From Candidatus Bathyoplasma sp. NZ (GTDB lineage: Bacteria > Bacillota_I > Bacilli_A > MAG-NZ): a DNA stretch of 64,000 bases. This document shows, in pieces, positions 27,002-37,017 of the stretch (the first letter of the stretch is position 1; each line of letters begins with the position of its first letter). Position numbers and translations under genes: made by a program. Location of the stretch: positions 61,130 through 125,129 of the forward strand of contig JABENI010000006.1 of assembly GCA_013332095.1 (NCBI GenBank). Reading direction: 5' to 3'. The notes beneath the pieces are model-generated. The model did not search any database and was not told the origin of the DNA. It saw nothing but the letters and a program-made list of their open reading frames with translations.

Positions 27002-28117
27002 ATGGAAAAAATTAAATTTAATAGACCTTTAATATCAATACAAGATATTTGTAATTTTATTAAAAAAGGCGAAAATTATATGACAGGAGATTATGAAAGC
27101 AATATAGATATTCTACAAGCAATAGTGCTGAATCCACCTTATCAAAGAAATTATAGGTCTTCGATAAAAGAAGAGTCTCTTATTATCGAATCTATTATTA
27201 AAGGTATTCCGATACCAGAGGTTTTTCTGATTCAAATCAGTAAAAATGAAGCTCAAGTAAGAAACGTGATGGATGGTAAACACAGATTAAATGCGATATA
27301 TAGATATTTTCTTAATAAATATAAATTGGTTGATGTCGAAAATTTTGATGGAAATGAAATTAATGGCTACTTTTTTAAAGATTTGGATCCTATACTACAA
27401 ATTAAAATATTAACTTCTCATATTGCTGTCCTTGAATTTGAGTCTCTGGAAGATCCAAAATTAGAAGTAAGCCTGTTTAAAAGATACAATAAAAACACTA
27501 AGCCTCTTCAAAGTTCAGAAATTAATTTTGCTTCCTATTCTTCTAAAACAAGTGATTTTATTTCTCAATTTGTATTAAAGGAACTTGGTTCAGATTCTGT
27601 TTGTTCAAAAATTTATAATTCTACAAAGGATAGAAAAAACAAACAAACTGTCCATCAAAATATTTTTACCATACTTTATTTGCTTGAATATGGCTTTGAA
27701 AAACCGTTTAAAGATTCTGTAGATTGTGCTGAGCAATATATGAAAGAAAAATCGTTAGCTGAAGATGAAAATTTAAATGAAACTAAAAAAAGTTTTGAGA
27801 TATTTAACAATTTTGCAAAAGTTATTTCTGAAAAAATAGAATATCCTTTTTCTAATGAATTATACTCGGACGATGGAAAAAGGAGTTATAAATTTCAAAT
27901 TGGAGTTGTCATGTATCTGGCAACCTTACTTCATTACTTTGAAGTAGATATTGAGTCAAAAGAACTTTATTATGAGATAAAATATATTATGTTGTCTTCA
28001 CATATTGCTGATCCAAATTTTCAAGGTTCATCAACTAGTTACAAGGAAATTAAAAAAAATATCTCTGAAGTACTAAATAATGACTACGAATCGCTGACTA
28101 AAAAAAATAATGGTTAA
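27002..28117 (+). CDS. DUF262 (ParB/sulfiredoxin-like) domain protein
   Basis: 371 residues. The N-terminal part has AIVLNPPYQRNYRSSIKEESLIIESIIKGIPIPEVFL and VRNVMDGKHRLNAIYRYF, the signature of DUF262 (GmrSD N-domain/ParB-like nucleotide-binding fold: 'PpyQR.y.w......lieSil.g.piP.i.l......vidGqqRl.al..f'). DUF262 domains act as NTPase/nuclease parts of defence systems such as GmrSD. No DUF1559/HNH half (GmrD) is fused here. AGGAGG before the ATG is strong, and 15 bases separate it from the FRG gene. Confidence 0.85.
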   Translation: MEKIKFNRPLISIQDICNFIKKGENYMTGDYESNIDILQAIVLNPPYQRNYRSSIKEESLIIESIIKGIPIPEVFLIQISKNEAQVRNVMDGKHRLNAIYRYFLNKYKLVDVENFDGNEINGYFFKDLDPILQIKILTSHIAVLEFESLEDPKLEVSLFKRYNKNTKPLQSSEINFASYSSKTSDFISQFVLKELGSDSVCSKIYNSTKDRKNKQTVHQNIFTILYLLEYGFEKPFKDSVDCAEQYMKEKSLAEDENLNETKKSFEIFNNFAKVISEKIEYPFSNELYSDDGKRSYKFQIGVVMYLATLLHYFEVDIESKELYYEIKYIMLSSHIADPNFQGSSTSYKEIKKNISEVLNNDYESLTKKNNG

Positions 28118-28329
28118 TTGATATTTTCGACTGTTTTATTCTTAATTAAGATTAAGGAATATATCTACGCATCTAAATAAATATATTTATGTGGTTGTTT
28201 AATATTATCAGAATGTAAATTTAGTTAATAAGTTTAATTGTCAATTAATTCTGCTAATTTGTATAACTGAAAATTAAAAAATGATTTTATTACTTCCCCT
28301 CAAGTTCAAATGAAAAGTGCAAAAGCAAG

Positions 28330-28352
28330 AGCCAATTATTTGGCTTTTTTTA
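28330..28352 (+). terminator. Rho-independent terminator
   Basis: AGCCAA, TTAT loop, TTGGCT and seven T. It is the first terminator after the FRG-DUF262 pair, about 210 bases downstream. Confidence 0.75.
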
Positions 28353-28602
28353 TACTCAAGATATTTTGGAGGGAGTCTATGATTTTACTTTCTCAAATAT
28401 ACTTAAGTGTAGTTGTTTTTAGAAATTAGTTTAATGATTACATTATATGTTATTTTTTTATTCCAATCATCATCGTATGAGCCTTGATTTCGTTCTGCGA
28501 TGATGTTTGTTTGGCAATGAAGTATACAATAGCAATATACTAATTACAAAACATACATTCACAGAAAAATAAAATATTTGACTATAAATAAATTATGATT
28601 GT

Positions 28603-29031
28603 TCAAATAATGATACTAAAAACTTATCTGTATTTAGTATTGTTGCTAGAGAAACATTAAAAATATTAAAAGATGTAATACCTTACCTATTAATAGGAGT
28701 ATTTATTGGCGCATTTATTTATGAGTTTATACCTACAGAATTTATATCCAATGTTGCAGGTGAAGATAGATTAATGCCAATTTCAATAGCTGGTTTAATT
28801 GGTATTCCATTATATGTTTGAGAAGAAACAATGCTAATAATAGGTAACACACTGAACATAAAAGGCATGAGTCTTGGAGCAGTAATGAGTTTGTTAATAT
28901 GTGGAACTGGCATTAGTGTTCCAGAAATCGCCCTACTTTCAAAAATATACAAAAAACCATTAGTAATTATTTTTATAGGCAGTATGTTTATAGTCGGAGT
29001 TACATCTGTATTTTTATTTAACTTAATATAA
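28603..29031 (+). pseudogene. YraQ/ArsP-type permease (DUF318), C-terminal remnant with TGA
   Basis: One frame reads SIVARETLKILKDVIPYLLIGVF, then LIGIPLYV, a TGA at 28819-28821, and EETMLIIGNTLNIKGMSLGAVMSLLI and GISVPEIALLSKIYKKPL. This is the second half of a permease of the YraQ/DUF318 family, where the TGA site normally holds Arg ('PLYxRAE'). The N-terminal half is absent. RBS-bearing small ORF 29050 follows. Confidence 0.7.
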
Positions 29032-29049
29032 AGAAGGAGGATACTATAC

Positions 29050-29163
29050 ATGGCTAAGGACTGTTGTAATATTAAAATAATAGAAAAAAGAACATATGAA
29101 ACAAGCATCAAAAAGAAAAATAAAAAAGTAAAAATTAAGGTTAAAAAGAATAAAAATAAATAG
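29050..29163 (+). CDS. 37-residue lysine-rich peptide with N-terminal CC
   Basis: ATG 29050 follows AAGAAGGAGG by about 9 bases. The product begins MAKDCCNIKII and ends in alternating lysine and valine/asparagine (KKVKIKVKKNKNK). It is too short for the usual ORF cut-off. Its place right after the permease relic suggests a former partner of that permease. Function unknown. Confidence 0.4.
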   Translation: MAKDCCNIKIIEKRTYETSIKKKNKKVKIKVKKNKNK

Positions 29164-29338
29164 ATTAACATCTTACCCATAATGCGATACATGCTATCTG
29201 GCAGGTTATATATTTGTTTTTTGATATATAACTTGCGTAGACTAACTAATCTTGGCAAAATTAAAAGAATTAATAACAAGAAAACAGCTTTAAAAGATAA
29301 CAAAAAAACATCTTTGATGAAGATTGAGTTAAGGAATT

Positions 29339-29521
29339 ATGAATAGCACAATAATAGAAAATGGAATTGATTTACAATTTCAATATGAAAAATATTCTAA
29401 CAAAGTTATTATTGAAAGAGCCTTTGAAAATCTTAAGAATGGAAAAAATAAATCGATGGACCCCAAAGATGTTGGGGAATTGATAAGCATTATACGATTT
29501 TTTAATGGAAATTATAGATGA
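29339..29521 (+). CDS. Hypothetical 60-residue protein, possibly truncated
   Basis: ATG 29339 after GTTAAGGAATT; product NSTIIENGIDLQFQYEKYSN then VIIERAFENLKNGKN and GELISIIRFFNGNYR. A TGA at the end could be a lesion. No family recognised. Confidence 0.3.
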   Translation: MNSTIIENGIDLQFQYEKYSNKVIIERAFENLKNGKNKSMDPKDVGELISIIRFFNGNYR

Positions 29522-29806
29522 AAAATATGAAAATGATCACTATTACAATGATTTAAGAAGGTTAAAAAGGATTTATTGTAAAAATACAAAATAAGCACAG
29601 AAGCTTGTTTACTTTGTAATTCAATTTACTTTTAAAAAAAATGTCTTAGTAATGAAGATATTTTAAAAGTAATTAATAAGATGATTCAAAATTTTTGAAA
29701 ATTACATTTGATATTGTACATTGTAATACAGTACAAATGACATAATTGGTTATTGCAATAAAATTAAAGAACAGTGATTTAGGTTCATTTAAGCGATAAG
29801 TTTAAA
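29522..29806. other. Gene-free spacer
   Basis: AT-rich, stops in all frames; nothing recognised. Confidence 0.4.
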
Positions 29807-29837
29807 AAGACAAAGAAATATTTTTTCTCTTTGTCTT
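29807..29837 (-). terminator. Terminator of the AbiH gene
   Basis: AAGACAAAGA at 29807-29816 and TCTTTGTCTT at 29828-29837; read on the minus strand the stem is followed by a run of T. The abiH-like gene stops 72 bases upstream. Confidence 0.65.
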
Positions 29838-29908
29838 CGTAATTATAATGAACGATTAAAATCTGGTTGTTCTTTTGAAATAATTAATTATTATGAGTTC
29901 TGAAATTA

Positions 29909-30817
29909 TTAGATAGCTTTTTCATCATATAAATTAGTATAACTTTTTTTATTAAATTTGATTATTTCAATTTCTTTAGGTTTAATTCCTAGTGTAACAT
30001 TAATATCACATCTTACCTTCAATTTAAGGAGGTTTTCCTTGATATTAGGGACTATTTCATCGTACTCATCTGAATAGTCAAAAATTTCATATTTGATTTT
30101 TGGATCTCCAAAAATAGGGATATCATTATCACCATTATAGCAATTTAATATACTTGCTAAAATTTCGAATATATGTGAATCAGATTTACCATAACTAAAA
30201 CCGATAGAAACAACTTCATCGATTTTATTTTCCCACTGACTTTGAAGAGCCTCAATAATTTCGGATAAGTCTATTCCATTTGTTCGGTAATAAACTGCAG
30301 ATTTGCAAAGGTGATTTCTATTATACCTTATTTTATAACTATCATAATTATAAGCAGGGGAGGCACCTGTATAGTAACCTATTACCGGGTAAAGAGAATC
30401 TTCGTATACAGTACCATGAATGTGGATACATTCAGAATCAGAATATAATTTATGAGTATCTGTATAGTTAAATGATAATATTAAATGGTCGCCTTCAAAA
30501 ACTTCTTTAATATTTAAATCTTTTTTTAAATCAGAAATAGTTGGCATTATATAAGTTTGAAGATAATTAGAAAAAATAAGGGTAAATTCAATGATTGTTT
30601 CTTCAAATAATTCCCTTTCCTTTTTTTCAAGATCAATATAATAACCATGCATAATTCTTTCGACATCAGACCAAGAATTATTGCTTGTTGGTATAATTTT
30701 GTTTATGTTATTATATAATACAGGTTCTTCTGTCGCGCAGTATTTTTTGAAATCATCAAAGGAAGTTTTTAAGTTATGATGCATATCAAAACCATTTCCT
30801 AAAATAATTAATTTCAT
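29909..30817 (-). CDS. AbiH-family abortive infection protein
   Basis: 302 residues. The start MKLIILGNGFDMHHNLKTSFDDFKKY is the AbiH hallmark ('LiIGNGFDlahGLkTsY.dF'), a nucleotide-binding-like first strand. LSFNYTDTHKLY and CIHIHGTVYED match the family's 'FNYT.t....' and 'HiHG' motifs, and EVVSIGFSYGKSDSHIF the later 'GhSl...D..i' part. Lactococcal AbiH aborts phage growth by an unknown mechanism. GAGGTGATTAG then ATG is a good RBS. Intact, alone, with its own terminator; fits the defence island. Confidence 0.88.
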   Translation of the reverse strand: MKLIILGNGFDMHHNLKTSFDDFKKYCATEEPVLYNNINKIIPTSNNSWSDVERIMHGYYIDLEKKERELFEETIIEFTLIFSNYLQTYIMPTISDLKKDLNIKEVFEGDHLILSFNYTDTHKLYSDSECIHIHGTVYEDSLYPVIGYYTGASPAYNYDSYKIRYNRNHLCKSAVYYRTNGIDLSEIIEALQSQWENKIDEVVSIGFSYGKSDSHIFEILASILNCYNGDNDIPIFGDPKIKYEIFDYSDEYDEIVPNIKENLLKLKVRCDINVTLGIKPKEIEIIKFNKKSYTNLYDEKAI

Positions 30818-30979
30818 CTAATCACCTCTAGCGAATTGTAACATATAAAATCTAATATTGTAAATACATAAAACATTTAGTTTGCGTTTTTTGAAAAAAT
30901 TCCTTATAATTCGCAATCAAGATATTTTTTAGCCTAAAAATTTTATTCTGGAATAGTTCCTATAAACTGGGCGAAAAGT

Positions 30980-31215
30980 TTAACAATTGATAAAATTGAC
31001 TTCTTTAATGTTTTTTTCAAACTCCTCTGGAGATTGAAAACTTAAACTTGAATAAAGCCTTTTTTTATTGTAAAACACTTCTATATATTCAAGTAAACTC
31101 CTTTCAACTTTTTTTCTGTTTTCATAGGGGAAGATATCTACTAATTCTGTTTTTAAGTTTTTGTAAAAAGATTCCATAACTGCATTGTCATAAGAATTTT
31201 CTTTCTTGCTCAGGT
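30980..31215 (-). mobile_element. IS3-family transposase fragment (OrfB C-terminus)
   Basis: MESFYKNLKTELV...VERSLLEYIEVFYNKKRLYSSL...SPEEFE is the end of an IS3 integrase ('N...EsF...LK.E...Y.....a...i..yI..YN..R.H..L.y.sP..y'). The upstream bases keep a few more codons (NAV). The rest is gone. It differs from the IS3 relics at 1.0 and 33.9 kb. Confidence 0.8.
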
Positions 31216-31337
31216 TACTTAAAAATATGTTTTCAAGTAATAGTTTTTGAAAATTATGAGAAGTAGAGTGCTCTCAATAGTCTAGACCAAAGATTAGCAA
31301 ATTAAATTTTGTATTTTTTAGCATTTTAAAATTTTTC

Positions 31338-31551
31338 CCCGTCGAGGTCAAAAGAAAAAAACAGGAATGGCAAAGAAGCAAATATCTTTTTATGTTTTAT
31401 ATTTTGTTTTACATTAGGTTACGTGATTATTTATATCTGTAGGTGAAATTAATGGAATAACAACATTTAATAAAGTCTTTAAATTATAAAAATAAAATCA
31501 AAATAATTTATGCTTCTTTGCATTGCCTGCGATGATTATTTGAACTGTGGG
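31338..31551. mobile_element. 214-bp element with about 45-bp terminal inverted repeats (MITE-like)
   Basis: The left end contains ACAGGAATGGCAAAGAAGCA; the right end, read in reverse, starts CCCACAGTTCAAATAATCAT and continues GCAGGCAATGCAAAGAAGCA, so the ends are imperfect inverted repeats. A third copy of the end (CCCATAGTTCAAATGATTAG) is at 36551. No coding capacity. Confidence 0.5.
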
Positions 31552-31700
31552 AAGAAGAACTGAAAGATTTAAAATCAAAATAAATCTTCGAAATTGCTAA
31601 ATTTTTTGTGCAACTTATAAGGTGCTATTTCGTTAAAATATTTTCAACTTAGTCTTACTGTTCTAGATTATTGAGAATATATATAGCAAAAAATACTAAA

Positions 31701-33845
31701 TTACATGCTAGAACTAAACGACTTAATTAACGAACTAACAAGATTATTTTTTTTTTCAACATTTTCCATTTGAGTATAGTCTTTACTTAAATAAAGTGTA
31801 AATAAGGCTATTGGTGAAATTAATTTTTTTCTTTTTTCATTTAGTTGAGATTCGGTAAGATTCCCAAATAATGACTTAAATATATCATGAGAAGTACAAA
31901 TATAAACTATTAATTTTTTTTCCGATTTTGATTCCACTACATCACAGATTAATTCTGCACCATTTACAGTCTTAATTTCAAAGTTTAAATCACCTTTTAA
32001 TTTTCCATTTTCTGGTTTCTTATCTGAAATTTTTAAAAATTCATATTTATTTGAAGAGATATCCAAATTTGATATCATTACTTCAACTACATGATTACCT
32101 ACATTAAGTGTATTTAATGAAAAAGTTATTTTGCCATTTAAATATGTTATATCTGGATATACAGCCCTGTCATTAACAAAAATATCAAACTTGTGCGCAA
32201 TATTTGTAGGTTTTGTAGCACCAGTTGAAACATTTATATCAATATTTTCATTTGAGTAAAATATTTTTTTCTTATTAAATATTTCGATTGTTTCTATACG
32301 GTTTTTATATAGTATGTTATTTTTTTTGCCTCCAGAGCCAGGTGGATTAATATGACCACCTTTGTTTTTAAGAAATTTTAGATATTTATCCTTAACTTCT
32401 CTACTAATGTTATCTAGGATATCTTTATCTATTGATGAGTTTATACTTTTTTCTGCGATGATGTTATTTAGATTGATTAAGGTGGGTTCAGAAGCAATTT
32501 TTTTATAAAGTGCTTCTCTAAACCCAGAGGTAAACTCAGAATGCTTGATTTTATTACGATCTGTTGTAAAAAATTTATACTTCTGTTGTCCTAATGAATC
32601 TAAATTTACATTCACAAGGAGTCTGTATTGTAGGAAATTTAGACCGTTATTTTTTAATTTAATGAAAGCTTCTCCACTTATATATTGTCCACTAACTGTG
32701 TAAAAAATCGGCTTTTCGTGATAGTTAAATTCTTTATATTTTTCTTTACACTTATTATCTAGACCCCACTCATCTTCATCAATGGGTAAGATAGTAAAAT
32801 ACTCAACCTCGTACGAATAGTTATTGTGCTCAAATTTAAATTTTCCATTAAAATCTTTGTGATTATTTTTAGAGGTTTTCAACTTCAGTTTTGTACCATA
32901 AATGTTTCTACTTTGAACATGTTTGTTTTTTAGATATCTCTCCCGATTTTCTATTAATTTAACTGGTATTTTTGTATCGTATAGTTCAGTGTTAATGTAA
33001 TCAAGCAACATTTTTGGTTTTGTGACTTCTCCATTTCTCAATTCACTTGAAATGTCTGCGCCAAGCATTCTTATAAAAGTACCGTTTTCAGAACTTAAAT
33101 AATTTTCAATATGCTTATAGCCCTTCCAATCACTTATATCGTTTTCCAAGGCAATAATTTTTTTATCTGAATTTGTCAAATATACATATGCATGATTTTT
33201 ATTTTCGCTTAAATCCACACTTTTTACAACACTATAGAAATATTCATTGTTAATTTTAGATATTATTATAGTTGCATCTGTAAAACTTAAAGAAGTTGAT
33301 CCTCCTTGACCAAAAGTTCCAATTAAGTATTTCTTATCCGAAGAAATTTTATTTCCCCCCTGAAGAGATAAAATTGTTTTATTAAATTTTGAACCTTCTA
33401 ATCCTATACCTAAATCATAAATATCTATAGTAGGCCTAGAAGGTATTTCTCCATCATTAACAGCTATTACTACTTGATTTTCTGCATCTTTTGAATACAT
33501 TTTTTTGGTATTATTATTTTTAATAGCATCCTCACGTATAGCGTTGTATCTAGGGAAATGTGATTGCAGAATTTTTTCTATTGTGTCGTTCTTGGGATTT
33601 TTTTGGAAACAGTTTTCCATTATTGCATCAATTCCATTTGTTATTCTTTCTATTATACCTTTTTCACCATGACTTAGTACATCAATATTAGATGCATTGG
33701 AAGGATTATCACCTATTAAAGACCAATGTTTTTTTATTTTACTCTGAGTTAAATTTCTTTCTTCAAGGTTGTATGCAAAATTTTCTTTTAAAAAATTATT
33801 CAATTCTGATATTGTTTCGATTTTTAATATTTTACTTAATTTCAT
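31701..33845 (-). CDS. GHKL-type ATPase (HSP90/MORC-like)
   Basis: 714 residues from ATG 33845, which AAAGGAGG precedes; the ATG at 33866 is upstream of that RBS. The N-terminal part has the Bergerat ATP fold: GEKGIIERITNGIDAIMEN (N-box), TIDIYDLGIGLEGSKF (DxGxG), and SLQGGNKISSD with GTFGQGGSTSLSFT (lid). A transducer-like region follows, then RLLVNVNLDSLGQQKYKFFTTDRNK. The C-terminal 200 residues are beta-rich with a possible Ig-like domain (NIDINVSTGATKPTN). Such ATPases act as clamps; several are defence proteins. It lies alone between IS3 relics beside AbiH and DUF4238 genes. The specific family is not recognised. Confidence 0.7.
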   Translation of the reverse strand: MKLSKILKIETISELNNFLKENFAYNLEERNLTQSKIKKHWSLIGDNPSNASNIDVLSHGEKGIIERITNGIDAIMENCFQKNPKNDTIEKILQSHFPRYNAIREDAIKNNNTKKMYSKDAENQVVIAVNDGEIPSRPTIDIYDLGIGLEGSKFNKTILSLQGGNKISSDKKYLIGTFGQGGSTSLSFTDATIIISKINNEYFYSVVKSVDLSENKNHAYVYLTNSDKKIIALENDISDWKGYKHIENYLSSENGTFIRMLGADISSELRNGEVTKPKMLLDYINTELYDTKIPVKLIENRERYLKNKHVQSRNIYGTKLKLKTSKNNHKDFNGKFKFEHNNYSYEVEYFTILPIDEDEWGLDNKCKEKYKEFNYHEKPIFYTVSGQYISGEAFIKLKNNGLNFLQYRLLVNVNLDSLGQQKYKFFTTDRNKIKHSEFTSGFREALYKKIASEPTLINLNNIIAEKSINSSIDKDILDNISREVKDKYLKFLKNKGGHINPPGSGGKKNNILYKNRIETIEIFNKKKIFYSNENIDINVSTGATKPTNIAHKFDIFVNDRAVYPDITYLNGKITFSLNTLNVGNHVVEVMISNLDISSNKYEFLKISDKKPENGKLKGDLNFEIKTVNGAELICDVVESKSEKKLIVYICTSHDIFKSLFGNLTESQLNEKRKKLISPIALFTLYLSKDYTQMENVEKKNNLVSSLIKSFSSSM

Positions 33846-33934
33846 ATTAAATCCTCCTTTTAGCATATTATGGCATATTTAGTCACATAAAGCTAGCTTC
33901 TAAATAAGGCAACATGGATGTTCATAATGCACTG

Positions 33935-35175
33935 GTCTGAACTTTTCGGACTCGGATGATTTTCCCATAGTATAATAATATTAGGAATGATAATATGGCA
34001 AAAGCATACAATCTAGAACTTAAAGAAAAATAGTAAAATTAATATCAGAAGATGGCATTAGCAGACATGAAATTGAAAGAAAATATAATATACAACGATG
34101 TGCTTAAAGGCACGGGATTCATAGATATAAAGAATCAGTAATTTGTTTTTTTTTATTGTTTCAGGATAAAATAAAAAACAATACCAAACAACCTTAATAA
34201 TTTGAATGTTATTGATAGATTGAAATATGAAAATTTACTTTTAACAATAAAAAATGAACGATTAAAAAGAGGTTACCATTCAAATATTGCAAGTTTTATA
34301 AAAAAAAGAAATAATAATTAAAAGTTTAAAATTGCAAAATGTATTAAATTTTGATCATAAAATAAAAGACATATGCAAATTAATTAATGTATCAAAAAGT
34401 GGTTATTACTGCTGGTTAAAAAATCAAATAAATATACTATACAAATCAATCATTTAATAATTTTTATAAAGGAAATAAACAAAAAATTTTCTAATTACGG
34501 ATATAGAAGAATAAGAAAAAAATTGAATTTGATACAGGAGAGATTGTCAGTAAAAATCTTTGTCTCGTGTATTGTAAAGAACTTAAAATATATTCCAAGG
34601 TTTGGAATATATTTATAGTCAGAGTTAAAAAAATTAAAGATAAGTTTCAAAATATAATAAAAAATAATTGGAATGCAAGAAGACCATTTGAAAAAAATTG
34701 TAGTGATACAACTATCATAAAACATAAAGGGAAAAAATACGATTTTAATTTTAATTAAGATACATTTAATAATGAAATTGTGGGATATTAGTAATTATAA
34801 ATACGGAATGGGAAAAAAAATCACTTGAATTCTCTTGAAAACATGCTAGCTATATGAAAATCTAGAAGATACTATAGTAAAGAAACAATTATTCATAGAG
34901 ATTAAGGCGCATTTTATGCTTCTAAAATATTTGAACTAAAGCATAAAGGGACTAAAATAATAAGGTCAATGTCAAGAATAGGGTCACTTATTGATAATTC
35001 TGTTATTGAATCTATAAACTGTTGATTAAAAAAAGAACTTGTTTTGGATTTTGATATGCATAATTGTAGAGACATTCAGATGCTAGTTGAAAATTACGTT
35101 AATTATTTCAATGATGAAAGACTATCACATAAACTAAATTATCTAACATCTAAGAATTTAAGATAAAAAGGCAAT
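33935..35175 (+). mobile_element. IS3-family (IS150-like) relic, full length but broken
   Basis: The left end ACTCGGATGATTTTCCCATA and ATG 33996 (MAKAYNLELKEK) match the relic at 1027. Broken OrfB frames follow: ENLLLTIKNERLKRGY, DICKLINVSKSGYYCWLKNQ, NKKFSNYGYRRIRKKLNL, TIIHRD-GAFYASKIFELK, SMSRIGSLIDNSVIESI and NYFNDERLSHKLNYLTSKNL. These are the IS150-type DDE integrase in order, with many stops. Confidence 0.8.
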
Positions 35176-35272
35176 TCCTGTAGTTATATGACACAATAAA
35201 ATAAATATGGTAGGGAAAAAAGAAGTCCGAAAATTCCGAACTATTCCACATTTTAAGAAAGGTGGTGGATTT

Positions 35273-36412
35273 ATGAGTGTGTATGTTAGGCATCATTTTA
35301 TTCCACAATTTATTTTAAAAAGATTTAGTCATAAAAATGAAATTAATAAAAAAAATAAATTGGAATACTTTATCAGAGTTGTTAATAATTTCACTTTGGA
35401 TATTGAAAGCGTAAATACTAAAGATGCATATATGATTAAAAATTTATATGATTATGATGATGGTGTTACAAATAATATTAAAAAATTAGAAAAAGATTTT
35501 AATAGTAAACTTGAGCAAAAAGTGGTACCAATAATTGAAAAATTAGTTACTTCGGAAAATATATTCAAAATTAATAGAATTGAACGAATGTGGCTGAAAA
35601 AATATACTTTGTCAGTTCTTTATAGGACAGAGACAAACATGTCTTTCTATCTTCAAGAAAATACTAAAAATTTAGATTTGTATAGTCGGAGTGCAAAATT
35701 AGGCGAAAGCAGATTGGATTTATGGAAAAGAGAACTTAGGTTATTACTAGACTTAGATTTTGATGATTTAATGAAATTAGAAAAATCAACTATCTCTCTT
35801 AGTAATTTTGCAAAGGATACTTTTTTAGGGTACTTAACCATTATGAAATCATCAGAAAATGAAGAATTTATAATATCAGATGTAGGTAAAGTATTAGAAA
35901 TGGTAGTGCCCAAAGAGAAGAAACCAAAACAAAAAATGCAAAAAATGTTGAAAGATAGGGGCATTACAATTTCTGAGGAGGAATTGGCTAAGGTTCTAAA
36001 AGAAAATGGTGGAAAGATAACAAATTTTACTTTCTATCCTGTATCACCAAATTTCGCTATTGTGTTAGTAAATCAGTATAGAGAAGGCTCTTTTTTTACT
36101 GACAAACACTTTCCTAGACCACATAATCATTTTGTAAATCACCAGGAAATTAAGAAAAAAAGCTATATCACTCCTGAATTAAGAAATAATGAAGATAAAT
36201 ATGAATATGACATCGTTAAGTTATCAAGTATTGAAACTATATATATAAATATTCTGACTCTTAATGAATCCAAAAAGAATTTTACTTTTAAAATACCAAG
36301 TAAAATTATTGATAGCGTTCGGTGTTATAATAAAGCAGATTATGACATGGTTCCAAATGTAAAAAATAATTTTAAAGGACTTGTTGAAATAGTAAGTAAT
36401 TTAAAAGATTAG
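35273..36412 (+). CDS. DUF4238 family protein
   Basis: 379 residues from ATG 35273 (AAAGGTGGTGG upstream); earlier codons in frame precede the RBS. The start VYVRHHFIPQFILKRFSHKN is the DUF4238 signature ('k.HyvPqfyLr.Fs'), followed by KNLYDYDDG and LEKDFNSKLEQKVVPIIEKL and later a YPVSPNFAIVLV segment ('..yPlsp...l.l'). DUF4238 proteins may be nuclease-like and occur in defence islands. Function not established. Intact, single gene. RNA/DNA cleavage would be a guess. Confidence 0.85.
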   Translation: MSVYVRHHFIPQFILKRFSHKNEINKKNKLEYFIRVVNNFTLDIESVNTKDAYMIKNLYDYDDGVTNNIKKLEKDFNSKLEQKVVPIIEKLVTSENIFKINRIERMWLKKYTLSVLYRTETNMSFYLQENTKNLDLYSRSAKLGESRLDLWKRELRLLLDLDFDDLMKLEKSTISLSNFAKDTFLGYLTIMKSSENEEFIISDVGKVLEMVVPKEKKPKQKMQKMLKDRGITISEEELAKVLKENGGKITNFTFYPVSPNFAIVLVNQYREGSFFTDKHFPRPHNHFVNHQEIKKKSYITPELRNNEDKYEYDIVKLSSIETIYINILTLNESKKNFTFKIPSKIIDSVRCYNKADYDMVPNVKNNFKGLVEIVSNLKD

Positions 36413-36550
36413 TATGAAAATAACAAGATTAATCTCAATTGAAGTACTTGAAAAGATAACGAAAAATCGTTTAAGTGCAGTGTAAAAAAATTTGTGATTT
36501 TAAGCATTTAATAAAAATATTTTATAATTAAGGATTTAAAATCTTTTTCT

Positions 36551-36600
36551 CCCATAGTTCAAATGATTAGCACAGGAACTGCAAGAAGCAAATAATTTTT
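36551..36600. repeat. Single end of the 214-bp MITE-like element
   Basis: CCCATAGTTCAAATGATTAG...GCAAGAAGCAAATAATTTTT matches the reverse complement of the right end of the element at 31338-31551. No opposite end found downstream. Confidence 0.45.
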
Positions 36601-36816
36601 TATGTTTAATGTTTTGTTTTATAATTATGTTCATGAGATGCATTTGCATCTGCAAATTAAACTAATGCTATTTTTTTATTATGTTCAAAATTATACGTGA
36701 ACTCAAATTAATAAAATGTTGTATTATAGCGAAAATTGTGATAATATGAATAAAATGGTGTTTGCTGAGGTTATTATTGTATAACCTAAAAAGTCAATAA
36801 TTTATTTAGCAAACTA

Positions 36817-36963
36817 ATGAAAATAATAAGCATTCAAACTAATAAGCACAATTCTGAATTTTCACAGTACGATGATGATGTTAATTTGCAGTAGGGATCA
36901 GGTTGTACTTGTAGTTGTATTACAAGTTGTTATGGTGCTATTGAATCAAATGAACAGGAATAA
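36817..36963 (+). pseudogene. Azole-peptide precursor, copy 1, dead
   Basis: Compared with the intact copy at 42451, the leader is nearly the same (MKIISIQTNKHNSEFS), but codon 26 is TAG (36892-36894) and AAGGAGGGATGAT between the upstream sequence and the ATG is missing, so it has no RBS. The core is shortened to GSGCTCSCITSCYGAIES. With both translation start and reading frame lost it cannot be made. Confidence 0.88.
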
Positions 36964-36973
36964 ATATGAATAA

Positions 36974-36994
36974 CTTCTAAATTAATTTTAGAAG
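36974..36994 (+). terminator. Hairpin after precursor, copy 1
   Basis: CTTCTAAA / TTTAGAAG with a TTAAT loop. The same hairpin follows the precursor in copy 2 with paired changes. There is no long T run, so it may be an attenuator. Confidence 0.5.
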
Positions 36995-37017
36995 ATTTCT
37001 AATTTGGAGGGAAGTTT

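Noticed and set aside
28719..29303. Minus-strand frame of 194 codons
   Set aside because: Antisense of the permease relic, whose plus-strand residues match a known family.
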